Positions 21,508-29,960 of a DNA stretch of 47,998 bases are shown piece after piece (the first letter of the stretch is position 1; every line of letters begins with the position of its first letter). The stretch is from JADLGJ01 sp031423615 (GTDB lineage Bacteria > Omnitrophota > Gorgyraeia > Zapsychrales > JANLHA01), in assembly GCA_031423615.1 (NCBI GenBank), contig JANPFV010000006.1:1-47998 (forward strand). Direction: 5' to 3'. The position numbers and the translations under genes were made by a program. The notes under the pieces are model-generated. The model worked only from the letters and a program-made list of their open reading frames with translations. It was not told the origin of the DNA and did not search any database.

Positions 21508-22989
21508 TTACTTAATGTTAGAAACATATTCTGCAATCGGCCTTGTGCTGGAAGCGATATGGTCCAAAATCAATGCGGGCCAGCATCCGACTAAGATGAG
21601 AATTCCTAATAAAATCACAAACGGCCATTTGGCAATGAGAGTCTGCGCGTCCGTTAATTTCGTAAAATGAGCATTCAACGGGCCCTGAAAACCGAGACGG
21701 ATGACCTTTAACATATAAATGGCTGTGATGACAATACCCAGGATCGCGAGGACCGTTTGCCAACGGTATTGATCCCATGAACCGAGGAGCACAAGGATTT
21801 CCGCGATAAAATTTGCAAAACCGGGAACACCGGCGGATGCCAAGGCGGCCATGACAAAACACGTCCCCACAAACGGCATGACTTTTAACAATCCCCCGAG
21901 TTCATCGAGGTTGCGGGTCTTGGTTTGATCTGTGACATATCCGGTCACAGCAAAGGCCAGAGTAGCCATGATTCCATGCGCAAACATTAAATAAACAACT
22001 CCGGCCAAACCGATCGTGTTAAAGCTGGCGAGGCCCAGCAAAATGTATCCCATGTGGCTGCAGCTGGAGTAGGCCAAAATGTATTTCAGATCCTTCTGGG
22101 TTAAAGCGACCAGAGCGCAAAAGATGATATTCACGACGGCCAAAGTGGCAATCAAAGGCATCCATGTGTGCGCCGCTTCCGGCATCAAGGGGATTGCAAA
22201 ACGGAGAATGGCATAGGCCCCCAGTTTTTTTAAGACTCCGGCGTGCAGCATGCTGACGCTGGTCGGGGCTTCCGCATAACCTACGGGTGCCCAGGTGTGA
22301 AAGGGCCAGAGGGTCAGAGTGATTCCGAATCCGGCGACGATGATGGGAAATATCCAGTTCTGTACTTGAACCGCAATGGGGTTGGCTCTCAGATGTTGTT
22401 GGATGGCGACTAAATCGAATGTTTGTAATCCCGTCGAGAAATATAAAGCGATCAAGCCGACTAAGGCCAAGGCCGCGCCTCCGACGAGATAGAGGGTCAG
22501 TTTCATGGCCGCGTAGTCTTTGCGTTTCGATCCCCAAATCCCGATCATGAGAAAGACCGGGACCGTCGCTATTTCATGGGCAAAATAAAAAAAGAAAATA
22601 TCCAGTGAAAGAAAAGCCCCGTACGTACCGAGGACGGTGATGAGAAAAAGGATGTAATATTCTTTGACCCGCTCTTTGATGTTGCCGCTGATCAGGGCGG
22701 CGGTGAAAGATGCGATACCTAAGAGCAGGAGCATTAAGGAATTGATCCCATCAATGCCGACGTGATAGGAAATGCCTAAGGGAGCGACCCACGGAATGTT
22801 TTGGGTAAACTGATAACCTCCGGCTCGGTGATCGTAGGCGCTGAAAAACCATAGGGACAAAAGGGCGGTCATAAAGGTTGTTATACAGGCTATGCGGCGG
22901 ATCAACGCGGTTTTATCTGCTGGAATCATGAACAATAAGACCACACCGATTATGGGCAACAGAAGTAATAAAGAAAGATTAGGGATCAT
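21508..22989 (-). CDS. nuoM: NADH-quinone oxidoreductase subunit M
   Basis: A 493-residue antiporter-like subunit with about 14 transmembrane helices. Landmarks are YFAHEIATVPVFLMIGIWG with the pumping Glu, GFGITLTLWPFHTWAPVGYAEAPTSVSMLHAGVLKKLGAYAILR, and LAYSSCSHMGYILLG. The start overlaps the end of nuoL by four bases. Length and motif order are normal for NuoM. Confidence 0.95.
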   Translation of the reverse strand: MIPNLSLLLLLPIIGVVLLFMIPADKTALIRRIACITTFMTALLSLWFFSAYDHRAGGYQFTQNIPWVAPLGISYHVGIDGINSLMLLLLGIASFTAALISGNIKERVKEYYILFLITVLGTYGAFLSLDIFFFYFAHEIATVPVFLMIGIWGSKRKDYAAMKLTLYLVGGAALALVGLIALYFSTGLQTFDLVAIQQHLRANPIAVQVQNWIFPIIVAGFGITLTLWPFHTWAPVGYAEAPTSVSMLHAGVLKKLGAYAILRFAIPLMPEAAHTWMPLIATLAVVNIIFCALVALTQKDLKYILAYSSCSHMGYILLGLASFNTIGLAGVVYLMFAHGIMATLAFAVTGYVTDQTKTRNLDELGGLLKVMPFVGTCFVMAALASAGVPGFANFIAEILVLLGSWDQYRWQTVLAILGIVITAIYMLKVIRLGFQGPLNAHFTKLTDAQTLIAKWPFVILLGILILVGCWPALILDHIASSTRPIAEYVSNIK

Positions 22990-24884
22990 AAATTTCTCAC
23001 CAGCATTAAAAAAAGTAAAAGCGTACCGAGGACAAAAGTCAAAGCATAAAATTGCACCAGGCCGGTTTGTAGAAGTCGGAATATTCTCCCGGCCGCATTG
23101 GCCGTACGTGTCACACCATGCACCCCAAAGCGGTCAATGAACAAGGCTTCAACCCACGCTGTCGTGGTGGCCATCCCTTGTTGCAGTTTGTTCACATACC
23201 AGCCGTAAATATCATCGAAATAATATTTATTTTTCAAAACAGGATAAATCGGGCCCAAGGCTTTTTCCAGCGGATCGGCGTCAGGCTTTTTATTGTACAG
23301 CACAAAGGAAACAGCCAATCCTAATAAGGCCAACACCGACGATACGAGAGCCACGCGCATATTAAGATGGGGGTGTTCATTGCCCGGATACAAGAAATGG
23401 GGAATGCCGATGAATCCGCCTATAAGGGAAAGAAGAGCTAAGAAAATGAGCGGCCACGTCATGATGGCCGGACTTTCATGGGCGTGACTATTTTTTGCGG
23501 GTTTCCCCCAAAAGGCGACAAAAAATAATCGGCCCATATAGAAAGCGGTGAGTATTGACGCTAAAGAGGCCATGACATAAAGGGAGAAATTGTGTTGCGC
23601 CGCCAAGGCTAAAATTTCGTCCTTGCTCCAGAATCCGCTCAAAGGGAAAATCCCGCACAGAGCCAGTGTTCCAATAAGAAACGTCCAGCCTGTCACCGGC
23701 ATTGATTTTAAAAGTCCCCGCATTTTCCAGATATTTTGTTCGTGATGCAAAGCATAAATAACACTGCCGGCGCCCAGGAAAAGAAGCGCTTTAAAAAAGG
23801 CGTGCGTAGTCAAATGGTACATGCCTTGCATCGGTCCACTTAACCCTAAAGCCATGACCATAAGTCCTAATTGGCTTAATGTTGAGTAAGCCAGGATCCG
23901 TTTGATATCGTTTTCAGCGACGGCGAGTGTTGCGGCCATGAGCGCGGTGATTCCTCCGACCCAGGCGATGACCGAAAGGGCAATGGTGAGCGGTTCAAAA
24001 ATAAAAAATATTCGAGCCAAGAGATAAACGCCGGCCGCAACCATGGTTGCGGCATGGATCAATGCACTGACCGGGGTGGGACCTTCCATGGCGTCGGCGA
24101 GCCAGACGTGCAAAGGGACCTGCGCACTTTTTCCGACGATACCGCAGAAAAGCAAAAGGGCCGTGATTGTTAAAAGACCAGGATCGATATGGGGAACAAT
24201 TGTCGCGAGCTGGTCAATATCGAAGGTGCGGCCAAAACCGATATTCGAATGGCTCCATAATAAAATAATTCCGCACAAAAATCCAAAATCGGCAAAACGG
24301 TTGACCATAAACGCTTTGACCCCAGCGTCGGCGGCCGACGGTTTTTGATACCAGAACCCGATCAGCAGATAAGAACTCAAACCGACAAGTTCCCAGAAGA
24401 TAAAAAGTTGTATAAGATTATCGGCCAGGACAATGCCGATCATGGAGAAGGCAAATAAACTTAAGTACGCAAAAAATCTCGGCATGCCCGGGTCATCCGC
24501 CATATATCCGCGGGAATAAATAAAAATGGCACTTCCGACGCCGGTGACGACCAAGAGCATCATGATGGCGAGCGGATTAACGAGATAGCCGAAGTTAATC
24601 ACGAGCGAATCAAATCCAATCCACGGTAATGATTGCTGAAAGACATGAGCAGGCCAGGTGTGGGCAATTTCCAAACCGTTGGGAGTTTGTTGGAATGTGG
24701 TGGAAATGGGGCGAGTGGCAAAAATTTGAGTTGCGACGATAAGTGTACAAATAAACGACAATAATATTCCGCCGATCGCAATAAGCGAGCTCATGTTTCT
24801 TGAACGTAGAAAAAATAGCGTGATTAATACACAGGCCACCAACGGCGAAAAATAAGCTGTCCAAACGATGCAGGGTTCTACCAT
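22986..24884 (-). CDS. nuoL: NADH-quinone oxidoreductase subunit L
   Basis: A 632-residue distal antiporter-like subunit. It has the NuoL-specific motifs FIFWELVGLSSYLLIGFWYQKPSA, KSAQVPLHVWLADAMEGPTPVSALIHAATMVAAGVYLLAR and LAYSTLSQLGLM. The C-terminal extension (from about residue 500, with IYGWYVNKLQQGMATTTAWVEA) is the long lateral helix and final transmembrane anchor. It overlaps nuoK by seven bases and nuoM by four. Confidence 0.95.
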   Translation of the reverse strand: MVEPCIVWTAYFSPLVACVLITLFFLRSRNMSSLIAIGGILLSFICTLIVATQIFATRPISTTFQQTPNGLEIAHTWPAHVFQQSLPWIGFDSLVINFGYLVNPLAIMMLLVVTGVGSAIFIYSRGYMADDPGMPRFFAYLSLFAFSMIGIVLADNLIQLFIFWELVGLSSYLLIGFWYQKPSAADAGVKAFMVNRFADFGFLCGIILLWSHSNIGFGRTFDIDQLATIVPHIDPGLLTITALLLFCGIVGKSAQVPLHVWLADAMEGPTPVSALIHAATMVAAGVYLLARIFFIFEPLTIALSVIAWVGGITALMAATLAVAENDIKRILAYSTLSQLGLMVMALGLSGPMQGMYHLTTHAFFKALLFLGAGSVIYALHHEQNIWKMRGLLKSMPVTGWTFLIGTLALCGIFPLSGFWSKDEILALAAQHNFSLYVMASLASILTAFYMGRLFFVAFWGKPAKNSHAHESPAIMTWPLIFLALLSLIGGFIGIPHFLYPGNEHPHLNMRVALVSSVLALLGLAVSFVLYNKKPDADPLEKALGPIYPVLKNKYYFDDIYGWYVNKLQQGMATTTAWVEALFIDRFGVHGVTRTANAAGRIFRLLQTGLVQFYALTFVLGTLLLFLMLVRNL

Positions 24885-25180
24885 TTCATTTCCTTTAATT
24901 CATCCGCCTGGATGGTATTCAGACGTTTGTACATTAAAACAATGATCGCCAGCCCAACGGCCACTTCGGCGGCGGCGACGAGAATGACGAAAAAGACAAT
25001 CAATTGCCCGGCGTAATCGCCATTAAATTTAGAGAAAACGACAAAGCACAAATTGGAAGCGGCCAATAAAAGTTCCATAGAAAGGAGGACTTTCAAAACA
25101 TTGCGGCTGGTCACGACACCCCAAATCCCGATGGAGAAAAGGACGCCGCTTAAAATAAGATAATTCCCTAGTCCGATCAT
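24878..25180 (-). CDS. nuoK: NADH-quinone oxidoreductase subunit K
   Basis: A 100-residue subunit with three transmembrane helices. The conserved membrane Glu residues are seen in LLSMELLLAASNLCFV and LVAAAEVAVGLAIIVLMYKR. It overlaps nuoJ by four bases and nuoL by seven, so the whole J-N block is translationally coupled. Confidence 0.95.
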   Translation of the reverse strand: MIGLGNYLILSGVLFSIGIWGVVTSRNVLKVLLSMELLLAASNLCFVVFSKFNGDYAGQLIVFFVILVAAAEVAVGLAIIVLMYKRLNTIQADELKEMKW

Positions 25181-25701
25181 AAGGTGGCCTCGTCTTCTTT
25201 GCCAGTGTTGAATGCCCCTTGCGCCAAGGAAACAATGCCAAAAATCGCAATCAATAATAAAAGGGATGTTAATTCAAAAGGAAGAAGGTATTCGGTAAAA
25301 AGAATCCGGCCAATCGTTTCAATCGTCCCGCGAACTGTCGACGGTTCCATGCTGTGGGCAAGAAGAAAACTTTTTAGCGCCAGCAGCAATTCCGCAAAAA
25401 ACATTAAACCGGCAATGGCCCCCAGAATACGAAAGCGGGTTTGTTTGGCGGTGGTGAAAGTATCGGCGTTAAGGTTTAGACACATGACCACGAAAAGAAA
25501 GAAAATGAGGACTGCGCCTGCATAAACGAGCAGCAAGATGATTCCAACAAAAAAAGCTTCGAGAAGGATAAATAGAGAAGACAAAGAAAAGATCGCGACC
25601 ACAAGACCGAGCACGTTGTAAAGAGGATTGCGGGCCAAGACGACGGTGAGCGCACCCAGAATCATCACTGCGGCAAAGAAATAGAAAAATAAAGAAGGCA
25701 T
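25177..25701 (-). CDS. nuoJ: NADH-quinone oxidoreductase subunit J
   Basis: A 174-residue membrane subunit with five helices. The family segment LLLVYAGAVLIFFLFVVMCLN carries the conserved Tyr and the pi-bulge helix that couples quinone reduction to pumping. It is the first gene of the leftward block and has its own near-consensus promoter. In most genomes it directly follows nuoI. Here it lies 8 kb away and on the opposite strand, so the two halves of complex I must be expressed from separate promoters. Confidence 0.95.
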   Translation of the reverse strand: MPSLFFYFFAAVMILGALTVVLARNPLYNVLGLVVAIFSLSSLFILLEAFFVGIILLLVYAGAVLIFFLFVVMCLNLNADTFTTAKQTRFRILGAIAGLMFFAELLLALKSFLLAHSMEPSTVRGTIETIGRILFTEYLLPFELTSLLLLIAIFGIVSLAQGAFNTGKEDEATL

Positions 25702-25756
25702 ACAATAAAATTAAATTTTAATTATAATAACGAATGTATATTTCATTGAAGGCAAT

Positions 25757-25797
25757 AGTATAAGGATAAGTCTATCATGTGTCAATTTTAAAATTGA
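25757..25797 (-). promoter_or_regulatory. Near-consensus promoter of nuoJKLMN with palindrome over the -35
   Basis: On the minus strand, TTGACA (complement of 25780-25785), 17-base spacer, TATACT (complement of 25757-25762). A perfect 16-base palindrome TCAATTTTAAAATTGA (25782-25797) covers most of the -35 box and may be a repressor site. The nuoJ leader is about 50 bases. Confidence 0.75.
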
Positions 25798-25849
25798 TGA
25801 TCATTTCTTGATTTAGTTTTTTTTATCTTTATATTTAATATGTTCACGC

Positions 25850-25990
25850 GATGTGCACGTTTTTCTGATTCGATGAGTCCTTTTTTGACGAATAGCCTCC
25901 TAGAGGCGCAAAACACATGAGCCTCAAAAGGATTGGTCGGATCAGTAAGCATCAATCCTAACGATAGATTAAAACTTGCCCACGGCGTTA
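25850..25990 (+). repeat. ~130-bp nested inverted-repeat element, copy 2
   Basis: Same element and orientation as copy 1. It starts at TGTGCACGTTTTTCTGATTC (25852) and ends AAAACTTGCCCACGGCG (25971-25987). Unlike copies 1 and 3, the innermost stem is weakened (AGCCTCCTAGAGGCGC). It fills the gap between the divergent nuoJ promoter and the transhydrogenase genes; together they explain the 322 bases without a gene here. Confidence 0.9.
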
Positions 25991-26023
25991 TGTTCGTTTG
26001 ACGTTAAAACTGAAAGGATGCTT

Positions 26024-26308
26024 ATGGATTTTATTTATCTGCTCTTTATTCTCGCACTTTCCGTTTTTTTGGGATTTGTCATTATTTCCCGTGTGCCGCC
26101 GCTTTTGCACACCCCGCTTATGTCGGAAGCCAACGCGATTTCCGGAATCACCTTGATCGGCGCTTTGATCGCCGCCGGTTCAGAAACCGACCATACGTTT
26201 ACCGTTATTCTCGCTACGGCGGCCGTGGCTTTTACGACCTATAATGTCGTCGGGGGATATTTTATTACGGAAAAAATGTTAAAAATGTTTAAGAAGAAGG
26301 GGCAATAA
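26024..26308 (+). CDS. pntAB: NAD(P) transhydrogenase alpha subunit, membrane part (alpha-2)
   Basis: A 94-residue protein with three hydrophobic segments that matches the membrane domain carried by the alpha chain of proton-translocating transhydrogenase. Family text includes FILALSVFLGFVIISRVPPLLHTPLMSEANAISGITLIGA. It forms part of the proton channel with PntB. ATG 26024 follows GAAAGGA at a good distance; the frame is open upstream into the repeat element. pntB follows after three bases. The NAD-binding alpha-1 gene, which normally lies directly upstream, is absent. Confidence 0.88.
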   Translation: MDFIYLLFILALSVFLGFVIISRVPPLLHTPLMSEANAISGITLIGALIAAGSETDHTFTVILATAAVAFTTYNVVGGYFITEKMLKMFKKKGQ

Positions 26309-26311
26309 GCC

Positions 26312-27697
26312 ATGGATATCGCAATATTCATCAACTTCATTTATATTATCAGCTGTGTCCTTTTTGCCTTTGGTCTGAAGATGTTGGGCAGTCCAGTCAC
26401 GGCGCGTAAAGGAAATATTCTTTCCATGAGCGGGATGCTTCTGGCGGTTGTTGTGACCTTGCTCAGCCGGGAAGTGATTTCTTTCCAATGGGTCGCGTTG
26501 GGAGTTGTTATGGGCGGCGCGGCGGGTTTATTTACGGCCACTCGGGCAAAAATGACGCAAATGCCCGAAACCATTGCGCTTTTGCACGGCTTTGGGGGAT
26601 TAGGAAGCATGTTGGTGGATTGGCATGCTTATCATGTTCATCCGACAAATAGTTTGATCGTTTCGATCCCAATTTATCTGTCGATTTTTATTGGAGGAGT
26701 TACTTTTACGGGCAGCTGTATTGCGTGGGGAAAATTAAGTGAACGTCTCCCGGGAAAATCGATCAAATTTCCCGGCATGCAATTCGTAAATATCGCAGTT
26801 TTAGGTGCGCTTCTGGTCCTCGGTTTTATTTTTCTTTCCGATCCACTCCATCATTACCCGATTTTTTTGGCTATTGTGGTTTTGTCTTTGATCATGGGTG
26901 TTTTACTGGTTATTCCTATCGGGGGCGCCGACATGCCCGTCGTTATTTCCGTCCTCAATAGTTATGCGGGTCTGGTTGCGTGTACCACCGGATTTGTCAT
27001 TCATAATACGGTTTTGATTGTTGTCGGAGCTTTAGTGGGAGCCAATGGGATTATTCTTAGCATCATCATGTGCAAGGCGATGAATCGCTCTTTGGCCAAT
27101 GTCCTTTTTGGCGGATTTGCGCCAACCGTCAAAGCCAAGGCCGCGGGAGAAAAAAAAGAGGCCAAGTCCATGTCGGTGGAAGATGCTTTTCTCGTTTTGG
27201 AAGCGGCCAAATCCGTAGTCATTGTGCCGGGGTATGGTTTGGCCGTGGCCCAAGCCCAGCATGCTGTGCGTGAGCTCAGTGAATTATTAGAGAAGAATGG
27301 CGCGGAAGTGCGTTTTGCTATCCATCCTGTGGCCGGCCGCATGCCGGGGCACATGAACGTTCTTTTGGCGGAAGCGAATATTTCTTACGATCAATTATAT
27401 GAAATGGATGTGATTAATCCGACGATGGATACGGTGGACGTGGCGATTGTGATTGGCGCCAATGACGTTGTTAACCCCGCGGCCCGTTCGGATAAATCCA
27501 GTCCGATTTATGGTATGCCCATTATCGATGTGGACAAGGCCAAAACAGTTTTTGTTTTAAAACGTTCCATGGCCACAGGTTTTGCGGGTGTAGAAAACGA
27601 ACTTTTTTATAATGAAAACACGGCGATGATTTTTGGGGATGCCAAGCAAACCTTGCAAAGCCTTGTCTCTGAATTTAAAGCTTCCGCCGCCGCGTGA
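26312..27697 (+). CDS. pntB: NAD(P) transhydrogenase subunit beta
   Basis: A 461-residue protein. The first ~270 residues are the membrane domain (about eight helices). The rest is the NADP(H)-binding domain III with VVIVPGYGLAVAQAQHAVREL, FAIHPVAGRMPGHMNVLLAEA, VIGANDVVNPAA and FVLKRSMATGFAGVENELF. The enzyme uses proton-motive force to reduce NADP+ with NADH. Without the alpha-1 subunit the set in this window cannot bind NAD(H), so that part must be encoded elsewhere or is lost. The stop overlaps the next gene. Confidence 0.93.
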   Translation: MDIAIFINFIYIISCVLFAFGLKMLGSPVTARKGNILSMSGMLLAVVVTLLSREVISFQWVALGVVMGGAAGLFTATRAKMTQMPETIALLHGFGGLGSMLVDWHAYHVHPTNSLIVSIPIYLSIFIGGVTFTGSCIAWGKLSERLPGKSIKFPGMQFVNIAVLGALLVLGFIFLSDPLHHYPIFLAIVVLSLIMGVLLVIPIGGADMPVVISVLNSYAGLVACTTGFVIHNTVLIVVGALVGANGIILSIIMCKAMNRSLANVLFGGFAPTVKAKAAGEKKEAKSMSVEDAFLVLEAAKSVVIVPGYGLAVAQAQHAVRELSELLEKNGAEVRFAIHPVAGRMPGHMNVLLAEANISYDQLYEMDVINPTMDTVDVAIVIGANDVVNPAARSDKSSPIYGMPIIDVDKAKTVFVLKRSMATGFAGVENELFYNENTAMIFGDAKQTLQSLVSEFKASAAA

Positions 27698-28113
27698 TGA
27701 AAGAATTTTTCCTCGTCGTGATTGTACTATTGTTTACCGCCTTGGCACAGGCGGAAAGTTTTTCTCCTGCACAGATTGAACGCATCAAGGTTTTTAAACA
27801 GCGCCTGGGAGATGTGGACAAAAAAACTTTGAACAAAACAATAGCGGAATTGCAAAAGGCCCAAGATCCGCAATTGGCTTTGGAGCTTCAGGAGGTCATG
27901 GCCCAAGTTTATACCGAAATTGTGACGGAGAAAGATGTGCATAAACCGGCTGACCGGGAATGGCTTTATGCGATGGTCACTTTGAACATGGCCAATCTGC
28001 AGTTTAACGGCCGGTCCACATATCCCTTAAGCGGGTTGATTGTGAAAAAATTGAAAGAGCATTTGTCCCCAAACGTTTTATCCAATCCCCATTTTCACGT
28101 TTCGGTAGAGTAA
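27697..28113 (+). CDS. Small secreted protein after pntB, function unknown
   Basis: A 138-residue exported protein. A signal peptide (MKEFFLVVIVLLFTALAQAES) is followed by a helical, charged body with KQRLGDVDKKTLNKTIAELQ and QLALELQEVMAQVY. No family is recognised. It shares one base with the pntB stop (TGATG); a GTG three bases earlier is the alternative start. Co-transcription with pntB is likely, but nothing ties it functionally to transhydrogenase. Confidence 0.7.
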   Translation: MKEFFLVVIVLLFTALAQAESFSPAQIERIKVFKQRLGDVDKKTLNKTIAELQKAQDPQLALELQEVMAQVYTEIVTEKDVHKPADREWLYAMVTLNMANLQFNGRSTYPLSGLIVKKLKEHLSPNVLSNPHFHVSVE

Positions 28114-28165
28114 TTCAAGGGGATCCTCCGCTGGAGGTGAGACATCATATGGGGTGTAAATTGTT

Positions 28166-28194
28166 TGTCATTTTCGCGAAAGCGGGAATCCACG
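28166..28194 (+). repeat. REP-like palindrome
   Basis: TTTTCGCGAAAGCGGGAATC within TGTCA...CCACG is a variant of a widely dispersed bacterial repeat (ATTCCCGCGAAAGCGGGAAT). It lies in the 146-base gap before the next gene, after a small CCTCC-GCT-GGAGG hairpin near 28123-28135. Confidence 0.6.
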
Positions 28195-28259
28195 TTCTAA
28201 GAATAGATACCCTAAGATTTCAACTTGCCAAAATTTCCCTCTTGCGGTAAAATCAACCC

Positions 28260-28766
28260 ATGAAAAAAGCCCTTTTTATTCTCCTTTTTTTGTCCTTGCC
28301 GGTGAGCTGTTTTGCGCAAGAACCGGATTCGGGCCGGACCCGGGAAACTTTGAAAGAAAAGTTTATCGGCTCTTTTGTCAAAACTTTTGCCAAGACCTAT
28401 GTCGCGACCAATAATCTGAAGAAATTCAAAGAAAAAAATATTCAAAAGATCCGGAAAATGGATGAAGCGAAATTCCAGCGGGTTTATGGAAAAATTTATC
28501 GTGAAATGATAAGGGACCTGCCCGAATCTTTAAAGAAAGATTACGGTGTTACGCCGGACATGACTCGTGAAAAAGCCATCGACCGCATCAATTCTTTTAC
28601 CAGCAAAAAGAAGATTTACCGGATGATCAATGCGATTCCCAACAAGATGATCGCCCAGCATTTTGAGAAACACAAGAATGAATTTGATAAGGGAATGAAG
28701 GGAAATAATTCCGCCGACCAAACGATTGACGATCTTTTAAAAGATCCTGCCTCGTCTAATACCTAA
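28260..28766 (+). CDS. Secreted basic helical protein, function unknown
   Basis: A 168-residue protein with a clear signal peptide (MKKALFILLFLSLPVSCFAQ). The mature part is rich in Lys and predicted helical, for example RETLKEKFIGSFVKTFAK, MDEAKFQRVYGKIYREMIRD and INSFTSKKKIYRMINAIPN. No family is recognised. It is unrelated by eye to the secreted protein before it. Its stop codon abuts the stop of the converging flavoprotein gene with no base between, leaving no room for a separate terminator. Confidence 0.7.
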   Translation: MKKALFILLFLSLPVSCFAQEPDSGRTRETLKEKFIGSFVKTFAKTYVATNNLKKFKEKNIQKIRKMDEAKFQRVYGKIYREMIRDLPESLKKDYGVTPDMTREKAIDRINSFTSKKKIYRMINAIPNKMIAQHFEKHKNEFDKGMKGNNSADQTIDDLLKDPASSNT

Positions 28767-29960
28767 TCAAACATATTGACCGGCGGCAAAGCCGGAAGCC
28801 CAAGCCCACTGGAAGTTGAATCCGCCCAGCCAACCGGTGACATCTACGACTTCCCCGATAAAATAAAGGCCCGGCACTTTTTTTGTTTCCATGGTCTTGG
28901 AAGAAAGTTCATCGGTCTTGATGCCTCCGACGGTGACTTCCGCCTTGGCATAACCTTCCGTGCCTTGCGGTACGATGTTGAAGTTGTGAAGAAAGTCTGC
29001 GATTTTTTTTAACTCTTCAAGGGACGTTTGCGTCAGGGGTTTGTCGGGGAACTGATGACCCAAAATATCGGCGAGACGGGCCGGCAGATGGTCTTTAAGC
29101 AAGGTTTTAGCAGATATTCTTGAAGCGTGATGGGCTTTAAAGATTTCAAAAATGTCTACGCCTGGCAGAAGATCAATGACCAGGGGTTGGCCTTCTTGCC
29201 AATAGGAAGAAATTTGCAGGATCGCAGGGCCGCTCAATCCTTTATGAGTAAAAAGCATTTTTTCGCGGAAAATCGTGCTCCCAAACCGCGCCACAACTTC
29301 GAGCGAAACACCGGACAAACTTCCCAAAGATTCCAGGTCTTTGCTTTTGAAAGTCAATGGCACGAGACCGGGGCGGCAGGGGTTGACGTTGATATCGAAT
29401 TGTTTTGCGATGTTGTAGCCGAAATCGCTTGCGCCTAGCGGCGGGATCGAAAGGCCGCCGGTCGCGATGACCAGACTCTGCGCTTGAAATTCGCCCTGCG
29501 TCGTTTGTAAAATAAAATGTGTGGTTTTTTTGACTTCTAAGACGTGGGTTCCGACGAGAATAGAGGCTTGCACAGCGTCGCATTCTTCTTTCAGCATGGT
29601 GATAATGTCCTGCGAACTTTCGTCGCAGAACAATTGGCCGAGGGTTTTTTCATGATAAGCGATGTGGTGTTTTTCCAGGAGTTCGATAAAATCCTGGGCC
29701 GTGAAACGGGCCAGCGCTGAGGTCATAAAATGGGGATTTTCCGAAAGAAAATTTCGGGGAGCGGTCAGTAGGTTTGTAAAATTACAGCGTCCCCCGCCGG
29801 AAATGCGGATCTTTTTGCCGATGTGTTCATTATGTTCGAGAACTACGACCGTTCGACCGCGTTGGCCCGCTTCGATGGCGCACATCAATCCGGCTGCCCC
29901 GGCGCCAATGATAATGACATCGGCTTTCCTATTGACGGGGGTCAGGGGTTTAGTCTTCAT
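28767..29960 (-). CDS. FAD-dependent oxidoreductase of the BaiN/HI0933 family
   Basis: A 397-residue flavoprotein. The FAD-binding Rossmann motif VIIIGAGAAGLMCAIEAG is followed by VLEHNEHIGKKIRISGGGRCNFTN, the hallmark of the HI0933-like family. Near the C-terminus GLYFIGEVVDVTGWLGGFNFQWAWASGFAAG completes the FAD site. Substrates are not known for most members; some reduce bile-acid intermediates, which need not apply here. The gene overlaps the upstream MFS gene by four bases and is probably co-transcribed with it. Confidence 0.9.
   Translation of the reverse strand: MKTKPLTPVNRKADVIIIGAGAAGLMCAIEAGQRGRTVVVLEHNEHIGKKIRISGGGRCNFTNLLTAPRNFLSENPHFMTSALARFTAQDFIELLEKHHIAYHEKTLGQLFCDESSQDIITMLKEECDAVQASILVGTHVLEVKKTTHFILQTTQGEFQAQSLVIATGGLSIPPLGASDFGYNIAKQFDINVNPCRPGLVPLTFKSKDLESLGSLSGVSLEVVARFGSTIFREKMLFTHKGLSGPAILQISSYWQEGQPLVIDLLPGVDIFEIFKAHHASRISAKTLLKDHLPARLADILGHQFPDKPLTQTSLEELKKIADFLHNFNIVPQGTEGYAKAEVTVGGIKTDELSSKTMETKKVPGLYFIGEVVDVTGWLGGFNFQWAWASGFAAGQYV

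Noticed and set aside
15255..25990. Inversion of the nuoJ-N block by recombination between copies 1 and 2 of the nested element
   Set aside because: These two copies lie in the same orientation, so recombination between them would delete, not invert. Copy 3 is inverted but far away.
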